64,000 bases of DNA from Microbispora sp. NBC_01189 (GTDB taxonomy: Bacteria > Actinomycetota > Actinomycetes > Streptosporangiales > Streptosporangiaceae). Below are positions 33,170 to 41,766 of this stretch, piece by piece. The stretch lies in NCBI RefSeq assembly GCF_036010665.1, contig NZ_CP108581.1:627501-691500 (forward strand). Reading direction: 5' to 3'. The first letter of the stretch is position 1, and each line of letters starts with the position of its first letter. The position numbers and the translations under genes are program-made. The notes beneath the pieces were generated by a model that made no database searches, had not been told where the DNA came from, and was given only the letters and a program-made list of their open reading frames with translations.

Positions 33170-35005
33170 ATGAGACTCCAGCCGCGACAGCAGCTTCTGG
33201 AGCTGTGGGAGGCGGCCGCCCGTGCCTCCTACCGGGACGGCGCCTGGGCGTGGGGCGGCCGGGACGGGTCGAACTCCATCTCCGACGCCGAGCAGCTCCT
33301 GTGCTTCATGTACCCCGCCTCCGAGCTGCCGGGCTTCCGGCTGGACACGCCGAACGAGACCGGCGACGACGTGCTGGCCGCGCTCACCGTGCTCGGCGAC
33401 TCCGTGGAGATCCCCAAGCTGCTGCTCAAGGTCATCGGCCAGTACCTGCGCACCTACACCGCCGAGGACGGGCGGCCGATCTTCTCCGGCGGCAGCTACT
33501 TCCGCACCCAGGAGGACGACGCCAAGGTCGCCCCGGAACAGCTCCAGCTCGACGTGGTCGACTCGTTCTCGATGTCGGTCACCCTCGCGCTCGGCACGCT
33601 CGGCTTCCTGAAGGTCTTCCGGCAGAGCGTGCGGCGCCAGTCCATCCGCGGCGAGATCCGCGAGCTGGAGGACCTGGCCGGCAAACGCCTCTCGGCCGCG
33701 ATGGCGGGCCTGCTGCGCAGCTTCACGGTGAACGCTTTCGACCCCGCCTCCCCGGCGGGCCGCGCGCTGCTGCGCACGGTGAACCAGACCGGCGCGCCCA
33801 CCCGCCGGGTCCTCGACGATCTGCGGCGCGAGCTGCGGCCGGTGCGGGCCGGCCTGCGCGACCTGACGATCGGCTCGGGCAGCCAGGTCGACCTCGACAA
33901 CGAGAACCTGCTGTTCGAGTGCGGCTGGACGTGGGGCATCGTGAAGAACGCGCCCGCCGTCGTCACGCCGCTCGACATCGGCCCCCAGCCGGAGGGCGTC
34001 GCCGCCGACACGCCGTTCCTGTACTTCACCGTGAACGCCCTCGTCGGCATCTCCGACCTGTTCTCCCCGCGCACCAGAGTCCTGAGCCTGCTCAACGACG
34101 ACCAGATCACGCTCGCCGAGGCCATCCAGCGCCGCTGGGACCTCACCCAGCTCTACTGGCGCACCATCGCGACGTACGGGCGGGGCACCTGGCCGCTGGA
34201 GGACATCCCCTGGCGGACGGTCGACGAGAAGGAGTCGGACTACTACAGCCTCGGCGTCACCGCCATGGTGGTGCAGAGCCTGGTGAACAACCGGTCGGCC
34301 GACGTCGACCTCGACCGGGTCGGCGCGGTGCTGGAGGAGCTGGCCATCCGCGCCAGGATCATCCGCAGGGCGGTGCCGGGCGACCCGCCGGTGCTCATGC
34401 ACTCCCCCGGTGTTCCGGTCAACCTGCACGGCAGCGACGCGCTCGGCCCGCACCTCCTCTGGATGGTGTCCGACTTCGCCATCACGCTGCTGAAGCGGAC
34501 GATCTGGGCCGCCAGCATCGCCCAGAACACCCGCATGCGGGAGCGCCTGCTCACGCTCGCCGACCAGATCTGGCGGCACATCCTGCTGCGCCGCCACACC
34601 GGCGGCCCGGCCGCCGGCCTGTGGGACCAGCCGGGCAACGTCTTCACCGGCATCGAGGCGCGGGACGAGGAGCCGTCCTGGTACTTCTCGGAACGGGTCG
34701 CCGAGTTCCTCGTCGCCGCGGCGACGGCCAGCGGGGAGCCGCCGCTGCGCAGCCCGCAGCTCGTCGAGCTGGCCTACCAGATGCTCGGGGAGGCCGAGCA
34801 CCTGCTCGACCAGGAGATGGTCACCCGGCCGCTGGTGGCCGGGCAGACGATCCAGCCCAAGCTGCGCACGATCCAGTCCGCGCTCCAGCGGGCCAGGACG
34901 ATCATCAGCGACCGGCCCGCGACGGCCCAGGCGCTGATCAACGACGCGCTGCTCGACCTCGAACGGCTGGCCGCCGCCCGCGACAGCGCGTCGGAGGCGA
35001 TCTGA
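33170..35005 (+). CDS. SCO2524-family protein
   Basis: A 611-aa, largely alpha-helical protein and the first gene of a five-gene operon. It matches what I know of the SCO2524 family, by size, by its opening (RLQPRQQLLELWEAAARASYRDGAWAWGGRDGSNSISDAEQLLC) and above all by its neighbours. GAEQ/DAEQLLC-type openings and a C-terminal helical repeat region (about 520-600) are visible; no enzyme motif was found. GAGAGGG lies upstream of the ATG. TATAGG at 33124-33129 is a possible -10 box. The next gene begins at the base after its stop. The function is unknown. Confidence 0.75.
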   Translation: MRLQPRQQLLELWEAAARASYRDGAWAWGGRDGSNSISDAEQLLCFMYPASELPGFRLDTPNETGDDVLAALTVLGDSVEIPKLLLKVIGQYLRTYTAEDGRPIFSGGSYFRTQEDDAKVAPEQLQLDVVDSFSMSVTLALGTLGFLKVFRQSVRRQSIRGEIRELEDLAGKRLSAAMAGLLRSFTVNAFDPASPAGRALLRTVNQTGAPTRRVLDDLRRELRPVRAGLRDLTIGSGSQVDLDNENLLFECGWTWGIVKNAPAVVTPLDIGPQPEGVAADTPFLYFTVNALVGISDLFSPRTRVLSLLNDDQITLAEAIQRRWDLTQLYWRTIATYGRGTWPLEDIPWRTVDEKESDYYSLGVTAMVVQSLVNNRSADVDLDRVGAVLEELAIRARIIRRAVPGDPPVLMHSPGVPVNLHGSDALGPHLLWMVSDFAITLLKRTIWAASIAQNTRMRERLLTLADQIWRHILLRRHTGGPAAGLWDQPGNVFTGIEARDEEPSWYFSERVAEFLVAAATASGEPPLRSPQLVELAYQMLGEAEHLLDQEMVTRPLVAGQTIQPKLRTIQSALQRARTIISDRPATAQALINDALLDLERLAAARDSASEAI

Positions 35006-35920
35006 GTGCTGGTCTTCGCGATCTCGGACAAGGGCGGGACCGGGCGCTCGGTCACCGGCACCAACATCGCCTACCGGCACGCCCTGCAGGGCAACGACGT
35101 CTGCTATCTCGACTTCGACTTCGGCTCCCCCACGGCCGGAGCGATCTTCAGCGTCAGCGCGGTCGCGCGCGGCACGCGGGAGAGCGGGCTGCACGAGTAC
35201 CTGCGCGGCGACTGCCCGCAGCCGCGGCGGGTGGACGTGTGGGCCGAGTCCGACCGCGAGGGGCTGCGCACCCGCCCGCCCGGCGCGGGACGGCTCACGC
35301 TGCTGCCGGGCAGCGAGGGCGGCGGCGAGCTGTCCGCGCTCTCCGAGGAGGTCGTCGGGCGGTGCGTCCAGCTGTTCGGACGGCTGGAGGAGGAGTTCGA
35401 CCTGTGCATGGTCGACGTCAGCGCCGGCCGGTCGTTCACCGCCGAGCTGGTCCTGGCGGCGACCGTGCGGATGCCCGCGGTCCCGTTCCGCTGGCTGGTC
35501 TTCCACCGCTGGACGCGCCAGCACATCATCGCGGCCGACGGGCTCGTCACCGGCACGGACGGGCTGTTCGACGTCGGCACCCGGTTCGGGCACGACCCGG
35601 AGGTCCTGCGCGACCGCATCCGCTTCGTGCGCACGGCCGTGCTGGAGCCGGACGCGGCGGAGCTGGTCGGCCTGCGCGACGAGCAGCGGGCATGGCTGAG
35701 CGCCTGCGACAGCGAGCTCCGCGAGCTCGCGGGCCGGCACGGCGTCGGCCGTACGACGATGCTGGGCAAGGTGCCGCTGGACCCGGTGCTCCAGTGGCGC
35801 GAGCAGCTCATCACCGACGAGGACGTGCTCGCCAGCAAGATCGCCAACGTCGAGACCGCCGCCGCGTTCGACGATCTCGCCAAGAAGATCGTCGACGACA
35901 ACGCGTGGGAGGGTCTGTGA
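35006..35920 (+). CDS. SCO2523-family variant P-loop (ParA/MinD-like) ATPase
   Basis: A 304-aa protein with a deviant Walker A motif KGGTGRS at residues 9-15. In it the usual GK(S/T) lysine is replaced by Arg, but the ParA-type signature lysine of KGG is kept. DFDFGSPTAG follows as the switch I/A' aspartate motif, and FDLCMVDVSAG as Walker B. ParA/MinD relatives position cargo or switch between membrane and cytosol. The start is a GTG, and its end overlaps the next gene by 4 nt. The loss of the P-loop lysine suggests altered nucleotide hydrolysis; that is inference. Confidence 0.82.
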   Translation: MLVFAISDKGGTGRSVTGTNIAYRHALQGNDVCYLDFDFGSPTAGAIFSVSAVARGTRESGLHEYLRGDCPQPRRVDVWAESDREGLRTRPPGAGRLTLLPGSEGGGELSALSEEVVGRCVQLFGRLEEEFDLCMVDVSAGRSFTAELVLAATVRMPAVPFRWLVFHRWTRQHIIAADGLVTGTDGLFDVGTRFGHDPEVLRDRIRFVRTAVLEPDAAELVGLRDEQRAWLSACDSELRELAGRHGVGRTTMLGKVPLDPVLQWREQLITDEDVLASKIANVETAAAFDDLAKKIVDDNAWEGL

Positions 35921-36888
35921 CGCCGGTGCACGCGACGTTCGGCGAGGTGGCGGCCGAGCGCAGGATCGCCTCCGTCCCCCTCTCGCACGTGTCCGTCGAG
36001 CTCGGGCACCTCTACATGGAGGACTTCGAGGCGGGCCCGGCCCGGTTACGCGAGCAGTTCCGCAGGGTCGCGCCGTGGCTCGCCACCATCCGCTCGGTGT
36101 GGCGGGAGCGGGTGCCCGGGGGCCGGGCCCGGGTGAGCACCTGCTTCCTCGTCGACGACTACTTCAGCCGGTTCAGCACGCCGGCCGAGCTGGTCCCGAT
36201 GATCCTGGAGGCGGCGGCCGAGCACGACCTGACCATCGACTATCTGGCCCGAGAGTCGGCGTGCGCGCAGTTCGAGGACGGGCGGTCCGGAGCCGTGGAG
36301 CCGGCCCGGCTGGTCGAGGACCGCCTGGTCGACGATCCGCCGCCGGAGACCGACGGGTCCCGCCCGCCGGTGAAGGAGACGGGCTGGCTGTGCAACGGCT
36401 CCCGCTCGCCCCTCACCACCCCGATGCAGGCGATGGGAAAGGCCCGGCCCTGGGAGCCCCCCACCCAGAACGCCAAGCGCGGCCACTCGATCTTCGTGGA
36501 CGTGGAGCTGTGGGACGAGAGGGAGGCCCGGCGCACCTGGTCGTGCCCCTTCCTCGCCGCCGTCTGGCAGCTCCTGCGGCTCGGCCTGCTGCGCGACGAG
36601 GGCCGGGTGCCGCTGCCCCCGGTGCCCCTGGAGGGAGGCTGGCCCGGCGACTGGGACCGGCTGCCCGCCGTGGTCCGGATCAACCCCCAGGCCGCGCCGT
36701 TCAGCGCGTACACCACGCTTTCCGTCCTCTCCCCCCGGTTCCTGCCCGTCGAGCTGGCCGTACGGACGATCCTCAGCCAGGTCGCGGTGGACGACGAGGT
36801 CCTGCGGCAGGTCGCGGCCCGGAGTGAGAGCGAAGGAGTCCGGCTCGAAGAGGAGCTCGTCGACCGCGTCTCCTACGTCTTCACCTGA
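35917..36888 (+). CDS. SCO2522-family protein
   Basis: A 323-aa soluble protein, third in the operon, with a GTG overlapping the previous stop (GTGA). Visible features are an N-terminal beta/alpha segment (PLSHVSVELGHLYMEDFEAG), a core (RARVSTCFLVDDYFSRFSTPAELVPMILEAAAEHDLTIDYLARESACA) and WLCNGSRSPL. The VSTCFLVDDYF and IDYLARES strands suggest an alpha/beta fold. I know of no assigned activity for this family. Its only firm association is with SCO2521, SCO2523 and SCO2524 relatives. Confidence 0.75.
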   Translation: MTPVHATFGEVAAERRIASVPLSHVSVELGHLYMEDFEAGPARLREQFRRVAPWLATIRSVWRERVPGGRARVSTCFLVDDYFSRFSTPAELVPMILEAAAEHDLTIDYLARESACAQFEDGRSGAVEPARLVEDRLVDDPPPETDGSRPPVKETGWLCNGSRSPLTTPMQAMGKARPWEPPTQNAKRGHSIFVDVELWDEREARRTWSCPFLAAVWQLLRLGLLRDEGRVPLPPVPLEGGWPGDWDRLPAVVRINPQAAPFSAYTTLSVLSPRFLPVELAVRTILSQVAVDDEVLRQVAARSESEGVRLEEELVDRVSYVFT

Positions 36889-36896
36889 GGAGTCCG

Positions 36897-37832
36897 ATGC
36901 TGGTGATGGGGGAGGTCCACACCGGGCTGCTGCAGAACTCCGGGGAGATCTCCGAGCCGGCGTGCCGGCAGGTGCTCGGGCTGATGACCGGGGAGACCGT
37001 GCGGGTGTCCCGCCGCCCCATCGTCCACGCGCTGTCGCCCGAGCGGCTGACCGGAGTGGACTGCGTGCTGCCCGCCGCCTCCGGCTCGCGGATCAGGGGC
37101 GTCGGCACCGTCGTGTCCCGCTGCGCGGTGACCGGGGGCCGGGTGGCCCAGGGCTCGTCGTACGTCCGGGTGACGCGCTCGGAGACCGATCGGCGGCTGT
37201 CCTGGTCGCACTACCTGGCCCGGCCGGGCGTCGTCGAGGTCCTGGGCAAGGCCAGGGCGGCCGACATCGCCGAGGGGTTCACCGGCGACGGCGCCCCGCG
37301 CGGCCACGGCTGCCTCGACTTGACGGCGGTCACCGGCCGCTTTCTCGACCTCGTCCAGACGTCCCCGCTGCTGAACCGGCGGGCGCCCTTCCGGATGCCG
37401 CGGACGATCCTGCGCTGGGTGGCGGAGACCGGCGACCCGTCGATCGGCTTCACCCTGCACACCGAGCAGGAGCGCTCGCTGCGCCTGACGCATCCCGGCC
37501 CCTTCACGCCCGCCGTGGTGGACCTGTGCGAGGACCTGGCGATGCACGACTGGCTGCTCACCTCGCTGCTGGTCGTCGTCGAGCGGGCGCGCGTCGGCGC
37601 GACCCCGGCGGCCGAGGTGGCGGCCCGGCTGTCGCCCGCCGTCGATCACCTGCTGCACCTGTGGATGCCCGCCGCCCGGGTCGAGGAGCGGCTGACGCCG
37701 TTCTGGGAGAGCCTGGAGCGGCGGCCGGGATTCAGCCGCCAGTGGCGGTCGCTGGTCGACCGTGTCCGCGACCAGGTGGCGGTGCACACCCTCGCCCTGC
37801 TCAGCGCGAACGCCGAAACCGGAGGGAGGTGA
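36897..37832 (+). CDS. SCO2521-family protein
   Basis: A 311-aa protein with the typical opening MLVMGEVHTGLLQNSGEI and a helical second half (ALAMHDWLLTSLLVVVERAR; VDHLLHLWMPAARVEERL). It lies 8 bp after the SCO2522-family gene. CCTGAGGAG before the ATG is a good ribosome-binding site. No membrane span or catalytic motif is seen. It overlaps or abuts the membrane-protein gene that follows (GTGA at 37829). Confidence 0.75.
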   Translation: MLVMGEVHTGLLQNSGEISEPACRQVLGLMTGETVRVSRRPIVHALSPERLTGVDCVLPAASGSRIRGVGTVVSRCAVTGGRVAQGSSYVRVTRSETDRRLSWSHYLARPGVVEVLGKARAADIAEGFTGDGAPRGHGCLDLTAVTGRFLDLVQTSPLLNRRAPFRMPRTILRWVAETGDPSIGFTLHTEQERSLRLTHPGPFTPAVVDLCEDLAMHDWLLTSLLVVVERARVGATPAAEVAARLSPAVDHLLHLWMPAARVEERLTPFWESLERRPGFSRQWRSLVDRVRDQVAVHTLALLSANAETGGR

Positions 37833-37834
37833 CC

Positions 37835-38815
37835 GTGACCGGAGCGGAACCGGAGCCGCCCCCCACACTCGTGCCGAGGATCGTGCGCAAGGCGCTCGTG
37901 ACCGTGCTTGTGGGCGGCGTCAGCTACCTCGTGAGCAACGCGCTCATCCACGGCCCGAACGAGGACCTGTGGAGCCTGCTGCTGGCGACGTTCATCAGCG
38001 GCATCGCCTTCGTCGTGCAGTTCCTGGTCGACGTGGACGACCAGCTGGAGACCGTACGGAAGGAGCAGAGCAGACAGCACTCGAAGACCCACACCCTCGT
38101 GGCGGACAGCTTCACGAGGATCAACGAGGCGAGCAAGCTCTTCGGCCTGATGGAGATGTCGTCGCTGCACACCAGGGGCGTGGCCGACCTGGTGCGGAAC
38201 GCCACCAAGATCCGCGACGACATGCCCGACCTCGTCAAGAGCCTGGTGCACCACGAGATCAGCCGGATGGCGAAGTTCCTCGGCGAGCTGACCGACGGCA
38301 GGTACGCCCTCTACGAGGGCGAGGACCGCGACTGGCTGCTCGCCCTCGCCAAGAACACCCGGGTCAGCCTGGACGCGATCAGCCTGACCAGCGTGGACGC
38401 CCGCGACATCGAGTTCGCCGGCGGCTTCTGGCACACCGATCTCGGGCAGCGCTACGTCAAGCTCCAGCGCGATCTCGTCCAGCGCGGGGTGCGGGTGCGC
38501 CGGGTGTTCGTCATGGATCGTTCCGAACGGCTCGACTCCGACGCGTTCCGCAGGGTGTGGAAGTGGCAGGCCGGGGTCGGGATCGAGGTGCGCACGCTCC
38601 TGCTGACCGACGCGCCGCCCATGCTGCGCGGCTCGTTGTCGGACTTCATCCTGTTCGACGGGGTCGTCTACTACGAGTCCAACCCCGCCCCCCAGCTCGG
38701 CGACGACATCGCGCCGGTCATCCACAGCACGATCCTCGTACGGGACCAGGAGAGCGTGCGGGAGCGCGCGGAGCGGTTCAGCGAGCTGTGGGAGGCGGCG
38801 ACGCCGGCGGCGTAG
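37835..38815 (+). CDS. Two-helix membrane protein with PLD-like C-terminal domain
   Basis: A 326-aa protein ending the operon. Two transmembrane helices (about 23-38 and 47-65) are followed by a helical stretch with a DDQLETVRKEQSRQHSKT coiled coil. The C-terminal domain (about 165-320) has WLLALAKNTRVSLDAISL, YVKLQRDLVQRGVRVRRVFVMD and a final ILVRDQES. The RGVRVRRVFV element resembles the catalytically degenerate PLD-like signalling domains seen in other bacteria; no HKD motif is present. The start at 37835 was chosen for GGAGGGAGG just upstream; a GTG at 37829 overlaps the previous stop. The last 38 bp overlap the convergent oxidase gene. Confidence 0.7.
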   Translation: MTGAEPEPPPTLVPRIVRKALVTVLVGGVSYLVSNALIHGPNEDLWSLLLATFISGIAFVVQFLVDVDDQLETVRKEQSRQHSKTHTLVADSFTRINEASKLFGLMEMSSLHTRGVADLVRNATKIRDDMPDLVKSLVHHEISRMAKFLGELTDGRYALYEGEDRDWLLALAKNTRVSLDAISLTSVDARDIEFAGGFWHTDLGQRYVKLQRDLVQRGVRVRRVFVMDRSERLDSDAFRRVWKWQAGVGIEVRTLLLTDAPPMLRGSLSDFILFDGVVYYESNPAPQLGDDIAPVIHSTILVRDQESVRERAERFSELWEAATPAA

Positions 38816-40004
38816 GCGCCAGTGGCGCGGGCGGGAGCGGCGCGGGCGGGAAGGGACGGTCGGGCCGGCACACGTCGAGCAGTTCCCGCTCCGGCGCGCC
38901 CACCTCCCCCATGACCAGTGCCGTCACCAGCTCGGCCGTGACGGGGGCGAGGGTGACGCCGAGGCCGGTGTGGCCGGTGGCGGCGACGACCCTGCCGTGG
39001 TCGTCCACCTGGCCGAGGACGGGCCTGTGGTCGGCGCTGCCGGGCCGCAGGCCGGCCCAGCGCCTGCCGACCGGCCAGGTCGCCGCCTCCGGCATGAGGG
39101 TGGCGACGCCCTGCCGGATCTCCTCGATCGCCTCGGCGGTCACCGTCACGTCACCGACGTTCTCCTCGTAGCTGACGCCCGCGGCCACCCGGCCGTCGTG
39201 CCGCGGCACGAGGTAGGGGAAGTACTCCCGCTCACCGTCGGTGAACTCCGCGAAGACGTGGTGGCGCAGGGGGTATGTGGTGGCGCCGGGAGGCCGCAGG
39301 TCGAACGCGACTCCCTTGATCGGAAACAGGTGCTCGCGGAGACGGGGCAGGAAAACCCCGCTCAGGTGGCCGGCGGCGACCACCGCCGTCTCCGCGCGGA
39401 GACGGCGGCCGTCGTGCAGGTCCACCTCGACGCCGCCCGGCGTGGAGCGCAGGGCGGTGGCGTGCGCCTGGCTGTGCACCTGGATCCCCGGGTGCCCCAG
39501 CACCGCGCGGCCCAGCGAGGCCATCAGCACGCGGGGGTCGAGGGCGAGCTCCTGCGGCAGCAGGAACCCCCCGACCACCCGATCGCTCAGCAGGGGCTCC
39601 AGGTCTCTGGCGTCGGCGGCGGTCAGGCGCTCCACCGGGAACGGCGAGTTCTTCCACGCGGGCAGGACCTCGGACTCGAGGCGCTCCATCTCGGCCTCGT
39701 CGAGGGCTACCTGGATGTCTCCGCCCTCCAGCACCGGGACCGCGAGGCCTGAGGCGGTTCCGACCTCCTCCAGCCACCGGGGATAGATGTCCCGGCTGCG
39801 CTTGATGACGACGCTGAGCGGGCCGAGGCAGGACGGCTCCGTCTGGGTCAGGATGCCGCCCATGGCCGCGTCGGAGGCGCCGAGCCCGAGCCGCGGCCCC
39901 GAGTCGACGACCGCGACCTTCGTGCCCCGCGCGGCGAGCCGGTGCGCGATCGCACAGCCGATCACTCCACCACCGATGATCACGACGTCGCAGCTTCCAG
40001 GCAC
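38778..40004 (-). CDS. FAD-dependent oxidoreductase (DAO / glycine oxidase-like)
   Basis: A 408-aa flavoprotein of the D-amino-acid oxidase superfamily. The ADP-binding GxGxxG is at residues 11-16 (IIGGGVIGCAIAHRLA), and the FAD-contact segment near the C-terminus is GLRPGSADHRPVLG...AATGHTGLGVTLAP. The layout resembles glycine oxidase/ThiO or sarcosine oxidase, which turn amino acids into imines with release of hydrogen peroxide. The substrate is not determinable, and no thiamine genes are adjacent. The start is a GTG. A Pro-rich 30-residue tail (PPAPLPPAPLAPTPP) overlaps the end of the SCO2521-type operon and looks like a recent extension. Confidence 0.85.
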   Translation of the reverse strand: MPGSCDVVIIGGGVIGCAIAHRLAARGTKVAVVDSGPRLGLGASDAAMGGILTQTEPSCLGPLSVVIKRSRDIYPRWLEEVGTASGLAVPVLEGGDIQVALDEAEMERLESEVLPAWKNSPFPVERLTAADARDLEPLLSDRVVGGFLLPQELALDPRVLMASLGRAVLGHPGIQVHSQAHATALRSTPGGVEVDLHDGRRLRAETAVVAAGHLSGVFLPRLREHLFPIKGVAFDLRPPGATTYPLRHHVFAEFTDGEREYFPYLVPRHDGRVAAGVSYEENVGDVTVTAEAIEEIRQGVATLMPEAATWPVGRRWAGLRPGSADHRPVLGQVDDHGRVVAATGHTGLGVTLAPVTAELVTALVMGEVGAPERELLDVCRPDRPFPPAPLPPAPLAPTPPASPPPTAR

Positions 40005-40155
40005 GCGGGCTCCCAGTTCGCCATCCCCTCGCTTCGACAGTAGGCGAGTAAGGGCCGTTCAAGAAGGTCACAGACAGGTGGCCTCGCGGCACTGTATCCC
40101 GCCGGCCCGCGCCGAGGCGGGAATTCGGGAACGTGCCCCTTCCCGAGTCGGTCAA

Positions 40156-41532
40156 CTAGGGTGCGGACAGGTTCGCGGTCAGCAGCCGGATCAGTGGTTC
40201 CCGCCTGGTGCACTCGGACAGGGCGAAGGAGTCGGCGAGCGCGACCAGTTCGCCGTCGTCCAGCCCGCCGAACAGTTCGGCGTACTCGGGCAGCAGCGCC
40301 TGCGCGATCAGAATGTGGCGGATGAGATCGTCGGTCTGGTAGCGGGCGCCCCAGGGGTAGGGGTTCCAGGAGGGGAACTCGGTGTCGATCACGCGGTGCA
40401 GCGGCGCGAGCTCGTTGGCCGTCTCCTCCATCGTGGAGCCCCACCGGTCGGCGCCAAGGCGCTTCTTCTTCGCGATGAAGGGCCCGAACCGCTCCATGTA
40501 CGTCCCGCCGGCGCAGACGAGGCCCTGCAGGCCGACGTCCTTGTAGGTCCAGATCGACCAGCCGGCCTCGTTGGCGTCGAAGATCTCCAGCTGGTCGCTC
40601 AGGATCCGGTAGCGCTGCTCGTCCACCGCGGGGTCGCCGGTGTAGACGGGCCCGAACTCGCCCACCCAGATCGGGGTGCCCGTCTCACGCTGGAACGCGG
40701 TGCGGCGGGCGAAGGCGCGCTCCAGCTCCTCGCGGTCGCACCACTCGCCCCGGGTGTAGCCGGGGTACGGCCCTCCGTGGGCGAAGCCGGCCAGGGCGTA
40801 GTCGTGGCAGACGAACACCGTGTTCTCGTACACCTCGCGGAACACCGAGAAGTCGGTCGAGTAGGTGTTGCCGTCCAGGAACAGCACGTGGGCGGGGTCG
40901 ACGGCGCGCAGCGCCTTGACCAGCCGGTCGTAGAAGGGGCCGACCACCTGGCCGCTGGAGTCGCCCGGCTCGTTGACCGGGTTGTAGCCGGCCACCCACG
41001 GATTGTCCTTGTAGTGGTCGGCCACCGCCTCCCACAGGTGGACCGCCCGGTCCTGGAAGTGCCGGTGCTGCCAGAATGAGGCGACATGGGTGGGATTGTC
41101 GGAGTGCCAGTGCTGGTTCTGCGCCCCGGGAAGCGCGTGGAGGTCGATGACGCTGTAGACACCGCGCTCGCCGAGCATCGTGACGACCCGGTCGAGGTGG
41201 CGGAATCCTCGCTCGACGATCTCGAACGGCCGGTCGTCCGACTCGAAGTGACGGTAGTTCACCGGAATCCGGACGCAGTTGACGCCCATGTCGCGCAGGA
41301 GGTCGGCGTCGGCCTCGGTGAAGAACGAGGTCAGGAAGCGGTCGAAGAACATCTCGTAGCGTTCCTCGCCGAGCACCCCGCGGACCGCCGCGCGCATCGA
41401 GGACTCGTTGGCCGAGTAGCCGGTGATGAAGTTCTCCATGTTGAGCCAGCCGCCCAGGCCGACCCCCCGGAGCCGGACCGTGTCACCCGTCTCGTCCACC
41501 AGCCGGGATCCGGACACGCGCAGCAGCGTCAT
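40156..41532 (-). CDS. GH5-family glycoside hydrolase (cytoplasmic)
   Basis: A 458-aa TIM-barrel glycosidase. The acid/base Glu is E188 (GYNPVNEPG) and the nucleophile E292 (IWVGEFGP). The substrate-binding LRGVGLGGWLNMENF and VNCVRIPVNY are like those of exo-beta-1,3-glucanases and related GH5 enzymes. No signal peptide is present, so it should act on imported oligosaccharides. AAGGAG lies 6 nt before the ATG. Its promoter (TTGACG-16 bp-CATATT) and two operator-like sites lie just upstream, next to the divergent LacI regulator gene, which probably represses it. Confidence 0.88.
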   Translation of the reverse strand: MTLLRVSGSRLVDETGDTVRLRGVGLGGWLNMENFITGYSANESSMRAAVRGVLGEERYEMFFDRFLTSFFTEADADLLRDMGVNCVRIPVNYRHFESDDRPFEIVERGFRHLDRVVTMLGERGVYSVIDLHALPGAQNQHWHSDNPTHVASFWQHRHFQDRAVHLWEAVADHYKDNPWVAGYNPVNEPGDSSGQVVGPFYDRLVKALRAVDPAHVLFLDGNTYSTDFSVFREVYENTVFVCHDYALAGFAHGGPYPGYTRGEWCDREELERAFARRTAFQRETGTPIWVGEFGPVYTGDPAVDEQRYRILSDQLEIFDANEAGWSIWTYKDVGLQGLVCAGGTYMERFGPFIAKKKRLGADRWGSTMEETANELAPLHRVIDTEFPSWNPYPWGARYQTDDLIRHILIAQALLPEYAELFGGLDDGELVALADSFALSECTRREPLIRLLTANLSAP

Positions 41533-41605
41533 CGATTCTCCTTAACCTCGAAACCAGTGGCGTGGCCGGAGGGGCGACGGACTCCGCCTCTCCCGGCCCC
41601 TCGCT

Positions 41606-41638
41606 TGAAAAGTTTCGGCTGATATCCGAATGTTTTCG
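41606..41638 (-). promoter_or_regulatory. Operator-like sites downstream of the GH5 promoter
   Basis: TGAAAAGTTTCGG (41606-41618) and CCGAATGTTTTCG (41626-41638) are imperfect copies of the CGAAA-N-TTTCG palindrome. They lie just downstream of the predicted start of transcription. This is a position where a LacI-family repressor would block the polymerase. Confidence 0.6.
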
Positions 41639-41648
41639 CGGACCGGAG

Positions 41649-41676
41649 AATATGTAACACGGTCGTTAAGCGTCAA
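41649..41676 (-). promoter_or_regulatory. Sigma-A-type promoter of the GH5 gene
   Basis: On the minus strand TTGACG (plus 41671-41676) and CATATT (plus 41649-41654) are separated by 16 bp, in an AT-richer stretch about 120 bp before the GH5 ATG. No other pair in the intergenic region fits as well. Confidence 0.6.
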
Positions 41677-41739
41677 GAGCATCGCGGCCTTGATCACCTG
41701 CGACATCCGAGCCGTCAGGGGGTATTCGGTACGGGCTCC

Positions 41740-41752
41740 CCGAAACTTTCGG
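41740..41752 (+). promoter_or_regulatory. Operator palindrome in front of the lacI-family gene
   Basis: CCGAAACTTTCGG is a perfect 13-bp palindrome around a central base. It sits 1 bp upstream of TACGAT (41754-41759), which is the likely -10 of the regulator gene. Binding here would repress the gene's own transcription. Confidence 0.7.
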
Positions 41753-41766
41753 CTACGATCTGCAGC

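Noticed and set aside
32972-35740. 922-codon minus frame opposite the SCO2524/2523-type genes
   Set aside because: Antisense shadow. The plus strand has recognisable families and ribosome-binding sites.
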